DNA from: Streptomyces sp. WM4235
GTDB taxonomy: Bacteria > Actinomycetota > Actinomycetes > Streptomycetales > Streptomycetaceae
Reading direction: 5' to 3'
Length of the DNA stretch: 52,662 nt
NCBI RefSeq assembly: GCF_001279725.1
Contig: NZ_LGDE01000427.1
Coordinates: 1 to 52,662 of the forward strand
Part shown: positions 25,625-32,911 of the stretch, in pieces
Numbering within the stretch: position 1 is the first letter of the stretch
Layout of the letters: the number at the start of each line of letters is the position of its first letter
The notes under the pieces: model-generated
Told to the model about the DNA's origin: nothing
The model's input: only the letters and a program-made list of their open reading frames with translations
The model's database searches: none
Program-made: the position numbers and the translations under genes

Positions 25625-27223
25625 ATGGCCGAGGCGCGCGCGGGCGGGGAGCCCGCCGACGCGACCGCCGCCGAGCTGCGGATGTGGCAGGCGTACCGGA
25701 CGGGCGGTGTCTGCGACCTCAGTGCGCGCGCCGCCGGCCGGGACGACCCGCATTCCGACCGGGTCTGGGGTCCGGAGCGCACCGTCCGGGCCGGGACGGT
25801 CGCCCTGCTGCTGCTCCACGGCCCACCGCCGGTACCGGGCCGGGTCGCCTCGTTGAAGCTGCGCGGGGTGCGGATCAGCGGGCGGCTCGACCTGTCCGGG
25901 GGCACCGTCGAGCCGTACGTGGAGTTCCAGTCCTGCCGCTTCGACAGCGAGATCCAGCTGTCCGAGGCCCGGTTCGGCACGTTGCGCCTGGTCAACTGCG
26001 CGATCCCGCGGCTGGAGGCGGCCCGGCTGCACACCGAGGGCGATCTGCACCTGCCGCGGTGCCGCGTGGCGCGGGGCATACGGCTGACCGACGCGCAGAT
26101 CGGCACCGACCTGTTGATCAGCCAGGCGGTGGTGCAGCGCGACAGCAAGGGTCGGGCCATCGCTGCCGACGGGATGGCGGTGGCGCAGGACTTCCAGGGC
26201 GAGATGCTGGAGGCGTACGGGGAGGTCAGTCTGCGCGGCGCGAAGGTCGGCGTGTCGATGAGCCTGCGCGGGGCCCGGCTGCGCAACCCGTCGGGGCGGC
26301 GCGCGCTGAACGCCCCGCAGCTCACCGTGGAGCGGACCCTGTACCTGACCTCGGTCGCCCTGGACCACTCCCCCGGTGACTCCGGGACCCACACGCCCCC
26401 GTACGGGCTGGGCGAGACCCCGCTCGGCGGTCGGCGGGCGCGGGCCTTCGAGTGCGAGGGCGGGATGCGGCTGGACGACGGGCGGTTCGGCGACGCGATC
26501 GACTTCTACGGGGCCCGGTTCCTCCTGTCGGCGGAACAGGAGCTCTCCCTGCGGCGGATCCAGACGCCGGAGCTGCGGTTCGTCGGCGAGCAGCCTGAGC
26601 GGGGAAAGGTGGTGCTGTCCGGGGCCAAGGTGGTCAAGCTGGTCGACATGTCGACCAGCTGGCCGGGCCCGGGTCGGCTGTCGATGGAGGGCTGCTCGTA
26701 CGAGCTGCTCGCGCCCCGGGGTCACTTCCCGCTGGCCCGCCGGCTGGCCTGGGTGGAGGCCGCCACGCCCGACTACTCGCCGGAGCCGTACGAGCGGCTC
26801 GCGGCGGTCCTGCGGGCGAGCGGCGAGGACGCGGACGCCCGGATGGTGCTGTTGGCCAAGCAGCGCCGTCGCCGGGCCACGCTGCCGCCCGCGGCGAAGG
26901 CCTGGGGGTACCTCCAGGACTGGACGGTGGTGTACGGCTACCGGCCGGGCCGGGCGGCGCTGTGGATGGCGGTGCTGTGGGCGGCGGGCTCGCTGCTGTT
27001 CTCCCGGCTCGACCCGCCCGCGATCAAGGCGGACGAGCATCCGCACTGGAACGCCGCCCTGTACGCGCTCGATCTGCTGCTCCCGGTCGTCGATTTCGGG
27101 CAGGAGGGGCAGTGGGATCTGCGGGGTGGTTGGCAGTGGGGGGCGGCGGCCCTGGTCGTACTGGGGTGGATCCTGGCCACGACGGTGGCGGCGGGCGCGT
27201 CCCGGCTGCTGCGGCGGGGGTGA
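25625..27223 (+). CDS. Beta-helix-like repeat protein with C-terminal membrane pair
   Basis: 532 residues, no confident enzyme assignment (relatives are sometimes labelled oxidoreductase without visible support). Residues ~70-380 show repeating short strands with Leu/Phe at fixed spacing (LKLRGVRISGRLDLSGG, FRTLRLVNC-like and SLRGAKVGVSMSLRGARL units), like pentapeptide/beta-helix proteins. The C-terminal ~120 residues have a basic stretch (KQRRRRATLPP), then two transmembrane segments (about 445-465 and 505-528) separated by a soluble loop. The ATG at 25625 is chosen because GGAGGGGG lies 8-9 bases upstream; GTG at 25598 is an alternative. Probably a cytoplasmic scaffold tethered to the membrane. 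Confidence 0.75.
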   Translation: MAEARAGGEPADATAAELRMWQAYRTGGVCDLSARAAGRDDPHSDRVWGPERTVRAGTVALLLLHGPPPVPGRVASLKLRGVRISGRLDLSGGTVEPYVEFQSCRFDSEIQLSEARFGTLRLVNCAIPRLEAARLHTEGDLHLPRCRVARGIRLTDAQIGTDLLISQAVVQRDSKGRAIAADGMAVAQDFQGEMLEAYGEVSLRGAKVGVSMSLRGARLRNPSGRRALNAPQLTVERTLYLTSVALDHSPGDSGTHTPPYGLGETPLGGRRARAFECEGGMRLDDGRFGDAIDFYGARFLLSAEQELSLRRIQTPELRFVGEQPERGKVVLSGAKVVKLVDMSTSWPGPGRLSMEGCSYELLAPRGHFPLARRLAWVEAATPDYSPEPYERLAAVLRASGEDADARMVLLAKQRRRRATLPPAAKAWGYLQDWTVVYGYRPGRAALWMAVLWAAGSLLFSRLDPPAIKADEHPHWNAALYALDLLLPVVDFGQEGQWDLRGGWQWGAAALVVLGWILATTVAAGASRLLRRG

Positions 27224-27244
27224 CCGCCGCGGCCCCGCGGCCAC

Positions 27245-27250
27245 TACCCT
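27245..27250 (+). promoter_or_regulatory. -10 box, likely leaderless promoter
   Basis: TACCCT ends 7 bases before the GTG at 27258, and no ribosome-binding site is seen. Same arrangement as at 16451 and 43169. Confidence 0.35.
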
Positions 27251-27257
27251 GTGCCTC

Positions 27258-27995
27258 GTGACCACCGTTCGCCTGCCACTCTTCCCGCTGAACTCGGTGC
27301 TGTTCCCGGGCCTCGTGTTGCCGCTGAACATCTTCGAGGAGCGCTATCGCGCCATGATGCGCGAGCTGCTGAAGACGAGCGAGGACGAGCCGCGACGCTT
27401 CGCGGTCGTCGCGATCCGCGACGGCCGGGAGGTCGCGCCGACCGCGCCCGGCCTGCCCGATCCGACGGCGCTGCCCGAGCGGGGCCCGACGGCCGGTTTC
27501 GGCGCGGACCCGATCCAGGCGTTCCACCGGGTGGGTTGCGTCGCGGACGCCGCGACGATCCGGGAGCGGGAGGACGGCAGTTTCGAGGTGCTGGCCACCG
27601 GGACCTCCCGGGTCCGCCTGCTGTCGGTCGACGCGTCGGGGCCGTTCCTGATCGCGGAGCTGGAGGAACTCCCCGAGGACTCGGGCGAGGGCGCGGGAGC
27701 GCTCGCCGAGGGCGTGCTGCGGGCGTTCCGGAACTACCAGAAGCGGCTGGCGGGGGCCCGTGAGCGGTCGCTGACGGGCGCCGAGCTGCCGGACGAGCCG
27801 TCGGTGGTCTCGTACCTGGTCGCCGCGGCGGCGGTGCTCGACATCCCGGCGAAGCAGCGTCTGCTCCAGGCGCCGGACACGGCGACCCGGCTCGCCGAGG
27901 AACTGAAACTGCTGCGCGCCGAGACGGCCGTGATCCGCCATCTGCCGTCGCTGCCCGCGGTGGACCTGACGCGCGCGCCGACGAGCCCGAACTGA
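27258..27995 (+). CDS. Lon substrate-binding-domain protein
   Basis: 245 residues corresponding to the N-terminal LON (PUA-like) domain of Lon protease, without ATPase or peptidase parts. Starts TVRLPLFPLNSVLFPG, followed by LPLNIFEERYRAMM, the family hallmark; then a beta-rich core and a helical C-terminal half. Stand-alone forms are common in Actinobacteria and their partner is unknown. Its stop overlaps the ybaK ATG by one base (TGATG), implying coupling. Confidence 0.9.
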   Translation: MTTVRLPLFPLNSVLFPGLVLPLNIFEERYRAMMRELLKTSEDEPRRFAVVAIRDGREVAPTAPGLPDPTALPERGPTAGFGADPIQAFHRVGCVADAATIREREDGSFEVLATGTSRVRLLSVDASGPFLIAELEELPEDSGEGAGALAEGVLRAFRNYQKRLAGARERSLTGAELPDEPSVVSYLVAAAAVLDIPAKQRLLQAPDTATRLAEELKLLRAETAVIRHLPSLPAVDLTRAPTSPN

Positions 27996-28486
27996 TGGCG
28001 AGGAAGAAGTCCGGGGCGGCGACCCCGGCCATAGCGGCCCTCACCGCGGCGGCGGCGGAGTTCACGGTGCACTCCTACGAGCACGACCCCGCGCACCCCT
28101 CGTACGGCCAGGAGGCCGCGGAGGCGATGGGGGTGTCCCCCACGCAGGTGTTCAAGACGCTCGTCACGGACGTGGACGGGGTGCTGACGGTGGCGGTGGT
28201 CCCGGTGTCGGGGTCGCTGGACCTGAAGGCCCTGGCGGTGGCCGTGGGCGCCAAGCGGGCCTCGATGGCCGATCCGGCCCTGGCGGAACGCACCACGGGC
28301 TACGTCCTGGGCGGCATCTCGCCGCTGGGTCAGCGCAAGCGGCTGCGTACGGTGCTGGACGCCTCGGCGACCGCCCATCCCACGATCTGCGTCTCGGCGG
28401 GCCGTCGCGGCCTGGAGGTCGAACTCCCGGCGGCGACGCTGACGGAGCTCCTGGGGGCCGTGCTGGCCCCCATCTCGCGCCCGTAG
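27995..28486 (+). CDS. ybaK: Cys-tRNA(Pro) deacylase, YbaK/EbsC family
   Basis: 163 residues. YbaK hydrolyses Cys-tRNA(Pro) mischarged by prolyl-tRNA synthetase. Conserved parts are VFKTLV with Lys54, the AVVPVSGSLDLKALA strand, and GGISPLGQRKRLRTVLD. Alternative members of the superfamily edit Ala-tRNA(Pro), but the length and the GGISPLGQ motif fit YbaK. Translationally coupled to the LON-domain gene; terminator after 6 bases. Confidence 0.92.
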   Translation: MARKKSGAATPAIAALTAAAAEFTVHSYEHDPAHPSYGQEAAEAMGVSPTQVFKTLVTDVDGVLTVAVVPVSGSLDLKALAVAVGAKRASMADPALAERTTGYVLGGISPLGQRKRLRTVLDASATAHPTICVSAGRRGLEVELPAATLTELLGAVLAPISRP

Positions 28487-28492
28487 CCCGTT

Positions 28493-28518
28493 CGGCCCGA
28501 CCCTTCGGGGTCGGGCCG
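28493..28518. terminator. Terminator with TTCG tetraloop
   Basis: Perfect 11-bp stem CGGCCCGACCC closed by TTCG. It lies between the convergent ends of ybaK and the DUF2567-like gene and can serve both. Confidence 0.85.
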
Positions 28519-28527
28519 TCGGTGTGT

Positions 28528-29190
28528 TCAGGGGCGGGGCGGCTCGGGCGACGGGTCGTTGGCGTGGGCGTGCGCGGGCGGGTAGGTCGCGCCGTACCAC
28601 TCGATGTCCGGCTCGGGGTCCTTCGGCGTGAACGCGGCCGTCAGCCCCAGGTGGGCGGCCACCGCGACCATCGGCCACGCCAGCAGCACCCCGTGGGCCA
28701 GCAACTGGAGCGGCGCGTCGAAGGGCACGCCCTTGCCGGCCTTCAGCGCGGCCGCCGCCTGGTCGGACGTGGGGCCGAGCCACAGGCCCAGGCGCCATCC
28801 GACCAGCGCGGCGAAGCAGGACCCCACCGCGAGCCCGACGACGAGCGGTACGCCGCCCCGGCGCCGCCACAGGAAGGTTCCCACCCCGCTCAGCAGCCCG
28901 AATCCGGCGGAGAGCAGCAGGAAAGTGGCGTCGGACCCGACCCGGGCCTCGCTCTCGGTGTCCCGCAGGAAGACGGCCTCCCCGTTGGAGACGTACTGGA
29001 CCCTGGGCGCGAGCCAGACCCACAACAGCCCGAGCAGGACGCCCGCCACCGCCACCACCAGGGCGACGCCGGCCCCGTCTCGGACATCGGCGGGGGTGAT
29101 TCCCCCGGCGGCGTCGCGCGGCTTCTCGGGCGGGAGCGCCGGCGGGTCGAACGGGGACGGCGGCGGGGTCACGGCTTCGGTCACCCCCAC
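28528..29190 (-). CDS. DUF2567-like membrane protein
   Basis: 220 residues with a Pro-rich N-terminus, four hydrophobic helices and a His/Pro-rich C-terminus (YPPAHAHANDPSPEPPRP). The order of helices and the VWLAPRVQYVSNGEAVFL extracytoplasmic segment resemble DUF2567 proteins of Actinobacteria. Start is GTG at 29190 or GTG at 29184. No transport or catalytic signature. Sits downstream of the ABC exporter pair on the same strand, separated by 28 bases. Confidence 0.7.
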   Translation of the reverse strand: MGVTEAVTPPPSPFDPPALPPEKPRDAAGGITPADVRDGAGVALVVAVAGVLLGLLWVWLAPRVQYVSNGEAVFLRDTESEARVGSDATFLLLSAGFGLLSGVGTFLWRRRGGVPLVVGLAVGSCFAALVGWRLGLWLGPTSDQAAAALKAGKGVPFDAPLQLLAHGVLLAWPMVAVAAHLGLTAAFTPKDPEPDIEWYGATYPPAHAHANDPSPEPPRP

Positions 29191-29218
29191 ATCGTGCCAG
29201 GTGCGGCGGGCACCGGCC

Positions 29219-29989
29219 TCAGCGGACCGCCGCGCGGCGGTACGCCCAGGTGGCGACGGCGAGGGACAGCGCGCCGACCACCGCGCACACCCCGAGGTCG
29301 AGGAGGACCGCCGCCCAGTCGGGGTGCGGCTCGAAGGTGCGGGCGAAGGCCTCGACGCCGTACGTGGACGGCAGCAGGTCCCGCGCCCAGACGACGACCT
29401 CGGGCATCCGCTCGGGCGGCAGGACGCCCAGCAGCAGCGCGGCCGACATGCCGAGCTGTCCGGCCAGCGTGGCCAGTTCCTGCCGGGGGGCCAGCAGACC
29501 GAGCGCGGCGCCGAGTCCGGCCAGCGCGGCGCCGGCGAGCGGCACCACGGCGGCCAGGATCCACAGCCCGCTCATGGGCAGCCCGAACAGCAGGCAGCCG
29601 AAGAGGGCGGTGACCAGGGTCCCCGGCAGCGTGAAAGAGGCGTAGGCGGCGGCCGCGCCGAGGACGACGGACGCGGGCGGCACCGGCAGGGTCGCGTAGT
29701 GGTCGAGCCCGCCACTGGCCCGGAGCTGCCCGAAGTACTGCGCGAGCAGGTTCAGCGCGACGAAGGCGACGACCAGGACGGACGAGCCGGCGACGACGGC
29801 GCGGGCCTCGGAGCCCCCGTCGACCACGCCCCGCATCAGGATCATGATCCCGACGGACTGGAAGGTGGCCACGAACAGCAGCGGGATCCGCGCCACGCGC
29901 GCCCGGGACAACTGCGCCCGGTACACGGCGGCCAGCGCCGGGAAGAAGCGGGCTCGGGGAGCCAGCACTCCGACAGCGGCGGCACTCAC
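29219..29989 (-). CDS. ABC-2 type exporter permease
   Basis: 256 residues, six hydrophobic helices typical of ABC-2 permeases (GVVDGG then ARAVVAGSSVLVVAFVALN), a membrane partner of the ATPase just upstream. GTG at 29989 overlaps the ATPase stop (GTGA). Substrate not deducible; such pairs export lipids, peptides or antibiotics. Confidence 0.88.
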   Translation of the reverse strand: MSAAAVGVLAPRARFFPALAAVYRAQLSRARVARIPLLFVATFQSVGIMILMRGVVDGGSEARAVVAGSSVLVVAFVALNLLAQYFGQLRASGGLDHYATLPVPPASVVLGAAAAYASFTLPGTLVTALFGCLLFGLPMSGLWILAAVVPLAGAALAGLGAALGLLAPRQELATLAGQLGMSAALLLGVLPPERMPEVVVWARDLLPSTYGVEAFARTFEPHPDWAAVLLDLGVCAVVGALSLAVATWAYRRAAVR

Positions 29990-31026
29990 GACTTGACCAG
30001 CCCCTTCGATACGCGCCCGCCCAGGGCCAGGTAGACGTCTTCCAGGCTCGGCGTGGCCAGAGTGAAGTCGTCGAGCGCGGCGAAGGCGGGGCTGCCGGTC
30101 ACGGCGGCGACCGCGGCGCGCGCCTCGTCGGGGCCCAGCCTCAGCACCCACCGCCGTCCCGACTCGACGGCCCGCGGGGCCAGCGCCGCGACCTCCGGCA
30201 CCTCCAGCGGGGCGGTGGTCCGCCACACCAGTTCCAGCCTGACCTCGCCGGAGACCTTGGCCTTCAGTCCGGCCGGGGTGTCGCAGGCGATGACCTTGCC
30301 CTGGTCGATGACGGCGACCCGGTCCAGCACGGTCTCGGCCTCTATGACGTTGTGGGTGACGAGCAGGACGGTGGCGCCGCACTGGGCGCGGCGCCGGTCC
30401 ACGGCGGCCCATACGGCCCGTCGGGCGACCGGGTCCATACCGGTGGTGGGTTCGTCGAGGACCAGGACGGCCCGTTCACCGACGAGGGCGGCGGCGAAGC
30501 AGGCCAGCCGGCGTTGTCCGCCGGAGAGTTTCTTCAGGGGCCGGCCGGCGATCCCGGTCAGACCGAGTTCCTCCAGGACCTCGTCGCGCGCGGCCCGTGC
30601 GGCCCGCGCGTCGAGCCCGCGCAGCCGTCCCGTGGTCTCGGCGGCCAGGGACACCGTGAGCTCGTCCAGGGCGGTGGATTCCTGCCCGAGGTAGGCGAGC
30701 AGGCGGGAGGCGCGCTCGGGGTGGCGTACGAGGTCGTGGCCGAGCAGGGTGACGGAGCCCCCGTCGGGCCTCATGAGGCCGGTCAGCTGGCGGACGAGCG
30801 TGGACTTGCCGGCGCCGTTCGGCCCGAGGAGGCCGAAGATCTCGCCGCGCCCCACGTCCAGGGAGATCCCGTCGGTGGCGCGGGTCTCGGGCAGGGCGGG
30901 CGCGCCGCGCCGGCCGCGTACGGCGGGATACGTCTTGACCAGGTCACGCACCGCGCAAACCACGTCGGAGGCCGCTTCCGCGGCTGCTGCCGTGCCCTGC
31001 CTCGCTGATGCTGTGCCCGTACTCAC
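29986..31026 (-). CDS. ABC transporter ATP-binding protein
   Basis: 346 residues. Walker A GPNGAGKST, signature LSGGQRRLACFAAAL, Walker B VLVLDEPTTGMDP and H-loop VTHNVIEAE are all intact. The C-terminal ~100 residues match the DrrA-like extension. GTG at 31026; TAGGCT on the minus strand (31035-31040) ends 8 bases upstream, suggesting a leaderless message. Coupled to the permease at 29219-29989. Confidence 0.93.
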   Translation of the reverse strand: MSTGTASARQGTAAAAEAASDVVCAVRDLVKTYPAVRGRRGAPALPETRATDGISLDVGRGEIFGLLGPNGAGKSTLVRQLTGLMRPDGGSVTLLGHDLVRHPERASRLLAYLGQESTALDELTVSLAAETTGRLRGLDARAARAARDEVLEELGLTGIAGRPLKKLSGGQRRLACFAAALVGERAVLVLDEPTTGMDPVARRAVWAAVDRRRAQCGATVLLVTHNVIEAETVLDRVAVIDQGKVIACDTPAGLKAKVSGEVRLELVWRTTAPLEVPEVAALAPRAVESGRRWVLRLGPDEARAAVAAVTGSPAFAALDDFTLATPSLEDVYLALGGRVSKGLVKS

Positions 31027-31034
31027 GAGGGAGC

Positions 31035-31040
31035 AGCCTA
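31035..31040 (-). promoter_or_regulatory. -10 box, likely leaderless promoter of the ABC operon
   Basis: TAGGCT on the minus strand with an 8-base spacer to the GTG at 31026; identical hexamer to the one at 16451-16456. Confidence 0.35.
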
Positions 31041-31054
31041 CGCGGCTTCCGCCC

Positions 31055-32347
31055 TCACTCGGCCGCCGGGGGCGTCGGCGACCCCGGCGGCGCGGGCACC
31101 GCGAAGGGCGGACCGGCCACGTGTTCGGCGGCCGCCCGGACGTCGATCTCCCGCCAGAAGCCGGCCCGGATGGCGTAGCGGTCGTGCTCGTCGATCTGGT
31201 CGTCCTTGTGCGCGAGGAGTCCGAAGCGGGCGGCGTAACGCAGCAGCTCACCGTCGATGCGGTGCGGGATCCGGGGGTACATGGTGGCCAGTTTCTGGAG
31301 GTGGACGCTCTCGGGGAGCCGTTCCATCCAGCGTCGGGCGAAGACCTGGCCGACCTCGAAGGGGTCGCCGCCGACGGTGGTGATGTCCTCCTCGCGGTCG
31401 GCCCAGCGCTGCTCGGCGGAGGTGAGTTGGGCGAGGGTGGGCAGCGAGGCGGTCTCGGCGGGTTCCCCGAGCGGTCCCGCCCGGTCGACCCAGCCCTTGT
31501 CGGAGGACCAGCGCAGGGCGCTGCCGGCGGGGGCGGCCGACTGGCCGTTGTGGGTGGCGGGGGCGGCGGCCCCGGGGGCGCGCAGGGCGGCCAGGTCCTT
31601 GGGCGTGGGAACGGGCCGGGCGCCCTCGGTGACGGGCGGTACGGGCGCGCCGCGCTCGGCGGCGTCCGCCGGGGTGGTGGAGGCGCCGTTGCGGGCGGCC
31701 TCGGCCAGGGCCGCCTCGGGCAGCGGCGCGGAGAGGATCGCGGCGATCTCCGGGCGTGGCGCGGGGGCCGGGGAGCACAGGCCGGCGAGGTCCTTGGCGC
31801 GGACGGCGCGGGTGATCCAGGCGCGGTCCAGGACCCGGCGTTCGTCGGCCTCGGCGACGAGGTCCTCGGACTGGTTGTAGTCCCCGTCGGCGGCTTGGAC
31901 GGCCCACAGGTGGACGGCGACCCCGTGTTCCTTGGCGGACATCAGGCCGGGCAGCAGATCGCCGTCGCCGGTCACCAGGACCACGTCGGAACAGGCGCGG
32001 TTGCGGGCCAGCTCGGTGAGCTCGGCGTGCATGGCCGCGTCCACGCCCTTCTGGGCCCAGCGGCCGTCGCTGCGGGTCAGCGCACCGAGCCGTACGGTGA
32101 CCCGGGGCATCACGCGCAGCCTGCGGTGTTCGGGCTGGGGCACCCGGTCGGGCGCGCCGTCGAACCAGTAGATCCGCAGCAGGGGTTGTTCGGTGTCCGC
32201 CTCCGCGCGTTCGCGCAGGCCCTGGATGAGGGCGGCGTGGTCGACGGTGATGCGGGAGCGGGAGGGCTCCCCTGCGAGAAGGCTCGCGGCGGCGCCCAGC
32301 AGATAGCCGGCGTCCACCAGGACGACGCAGCGGTCCACGCGTTCCAC
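31055..32347 (-). CDS. NYN (PIN-like) domain protein
   Basis: 430 residues. Residues 1-~190 form an NYN domain, a PIN-related nuclease fold: VLVDAGYLLG gives the first Asp, KGVDAAMHAEL the second and DVVLVTGDGDLLP the third/fourth acidic residues, so a metal-dependent RNase is plausible. The middle (~200-320) is Ala/Pro-rich linker. The C-terminal ~100 residues (RWMERLPESVHLQKLATMYP then HRIDGELLRYAARFGLL) look like a separate helical/winged-helix module that may bind RNA. GTG at 32347 chosen (VERVDRCVVLVDAG); a second GTG three codons on is possible. Confidence 0.82.
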   Translation of the reverse strand: MERVDRCVVLVDAGYLLGAAASLLAGEPSRSRITVDHAALIQGLRERAEADTEQPLLRIYWFDGAPDRVPQPEHRRLRVMPRVTVRLGALTRSDGRWAQKGVDAAMHAELTELARNRACSDVVLVTGDGDLLPGLMSAKEHGVAVHLWAVQAADGDYNQSEDLVAEADERRVLDRAWITRAVRAKDLAGLCSPAPAPRPEIAAILSAPLPEAALAEAARNGASTTPADAAERGAPVPPVTEGARPVPTPKDLAALRAPGAAAPATHNGQSAAPAGSALRWSSDKGWVDRAGPLGEPAETASLPTLAQLTSAEQRWADREEDITTVGGDPFEVGQVFARRWMERLPESVHLQKLATMYPRIPHRIDGELLRYAARFGLLAHKDDQIDEHDRYAIRAGFWREIDVRAAAEHVAGPPFAVPAPPGSPTPPAAE

Positions 32348-32558
32348 CCTCTTCCGTGGGGGTCCTCTGGATATTCCCCGAGTCTGCCCGACCGCAAGGA
32401 CGTTGACGGCCGGAACTCGATCATCGGCGTGGCGTATCTCCCGGCGACCGGAAGACGGGGCACCGACTACGCGCAGTAATGATCCAAAATGCGCGCTTTG
32501 TGGTGCTGTGTGAGTGTGAAGGCGGCCCTGGCCCCTACACCCCCCACGGAGGCTTCCC

Positions 32559-32729
32559 ATGGCCAAGAACAAGAACCGCCAGCAGCCCGCCAAGCCCCAG
32601 GACCGCTCGTCGGCGCAGGATCCGGGCAAGAGCTCGATGGAATCCACGCCCGAGCCCTCGCCGTCGTCCGCGCCGAGTCCGATGCACATGGCCGGCAAGC
32701 GCAAGGAAAAGAAGTTCGGCCACAACTGA
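32559..32729 (+). CDS. Small basic hydrophilic protein (56 aa)
   Basis: 56 residues: MAKNKNRQQPAKPQDRSS at the start, a Ser/Pro-rich acidic middle, and a C-terminus MAGKRKEKKFGHN. No hydrophobic segment and no cysteine; probably disordered and possibly nucleic-acid binding. Supported by a GGAGG site 6 bases before the ATG, high-GC codon bias, and a strong terminator 65 bases downstream. I believe near-identical proteins occur in other streptomycetes at this place, from memory. Function unknown. Confidence 0.8.
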   Translation: MAKNKNRQQPAKPQDRSSAQDPGKSSMESTPEPSPSSAPSPMHMAGKRKEKKFGHN

Positions 32730-32794
32730 CACCACCGACACCACCGACCCGACCGACGACCGCCACGACCCGCGTCGCGTCGGCCGGACAGGAC

Positions 32795-32829
32795 GAAGGG
32801 CGCGCCCGGTTTCCCCGGGCGCGCCCTTC
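32795..32829. terminator. Strong bidirectional terminator
   Basis: Perfect 15-bp stem (GAAGGGCGCGCCCGG) around a 5-base TTTCC loop between the 56-residue gene and the convergent end of dnaE. Confidence 0.85.
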
Positions 32830-32911
32830 CTCGTTCTCGTGCGCGGCATCGTTCTCGTGCGCGGCGTGCCGCCGCGGCGTCTCGTACGCGGCGTGCCGCC
32901 GCCAGCAGCGA

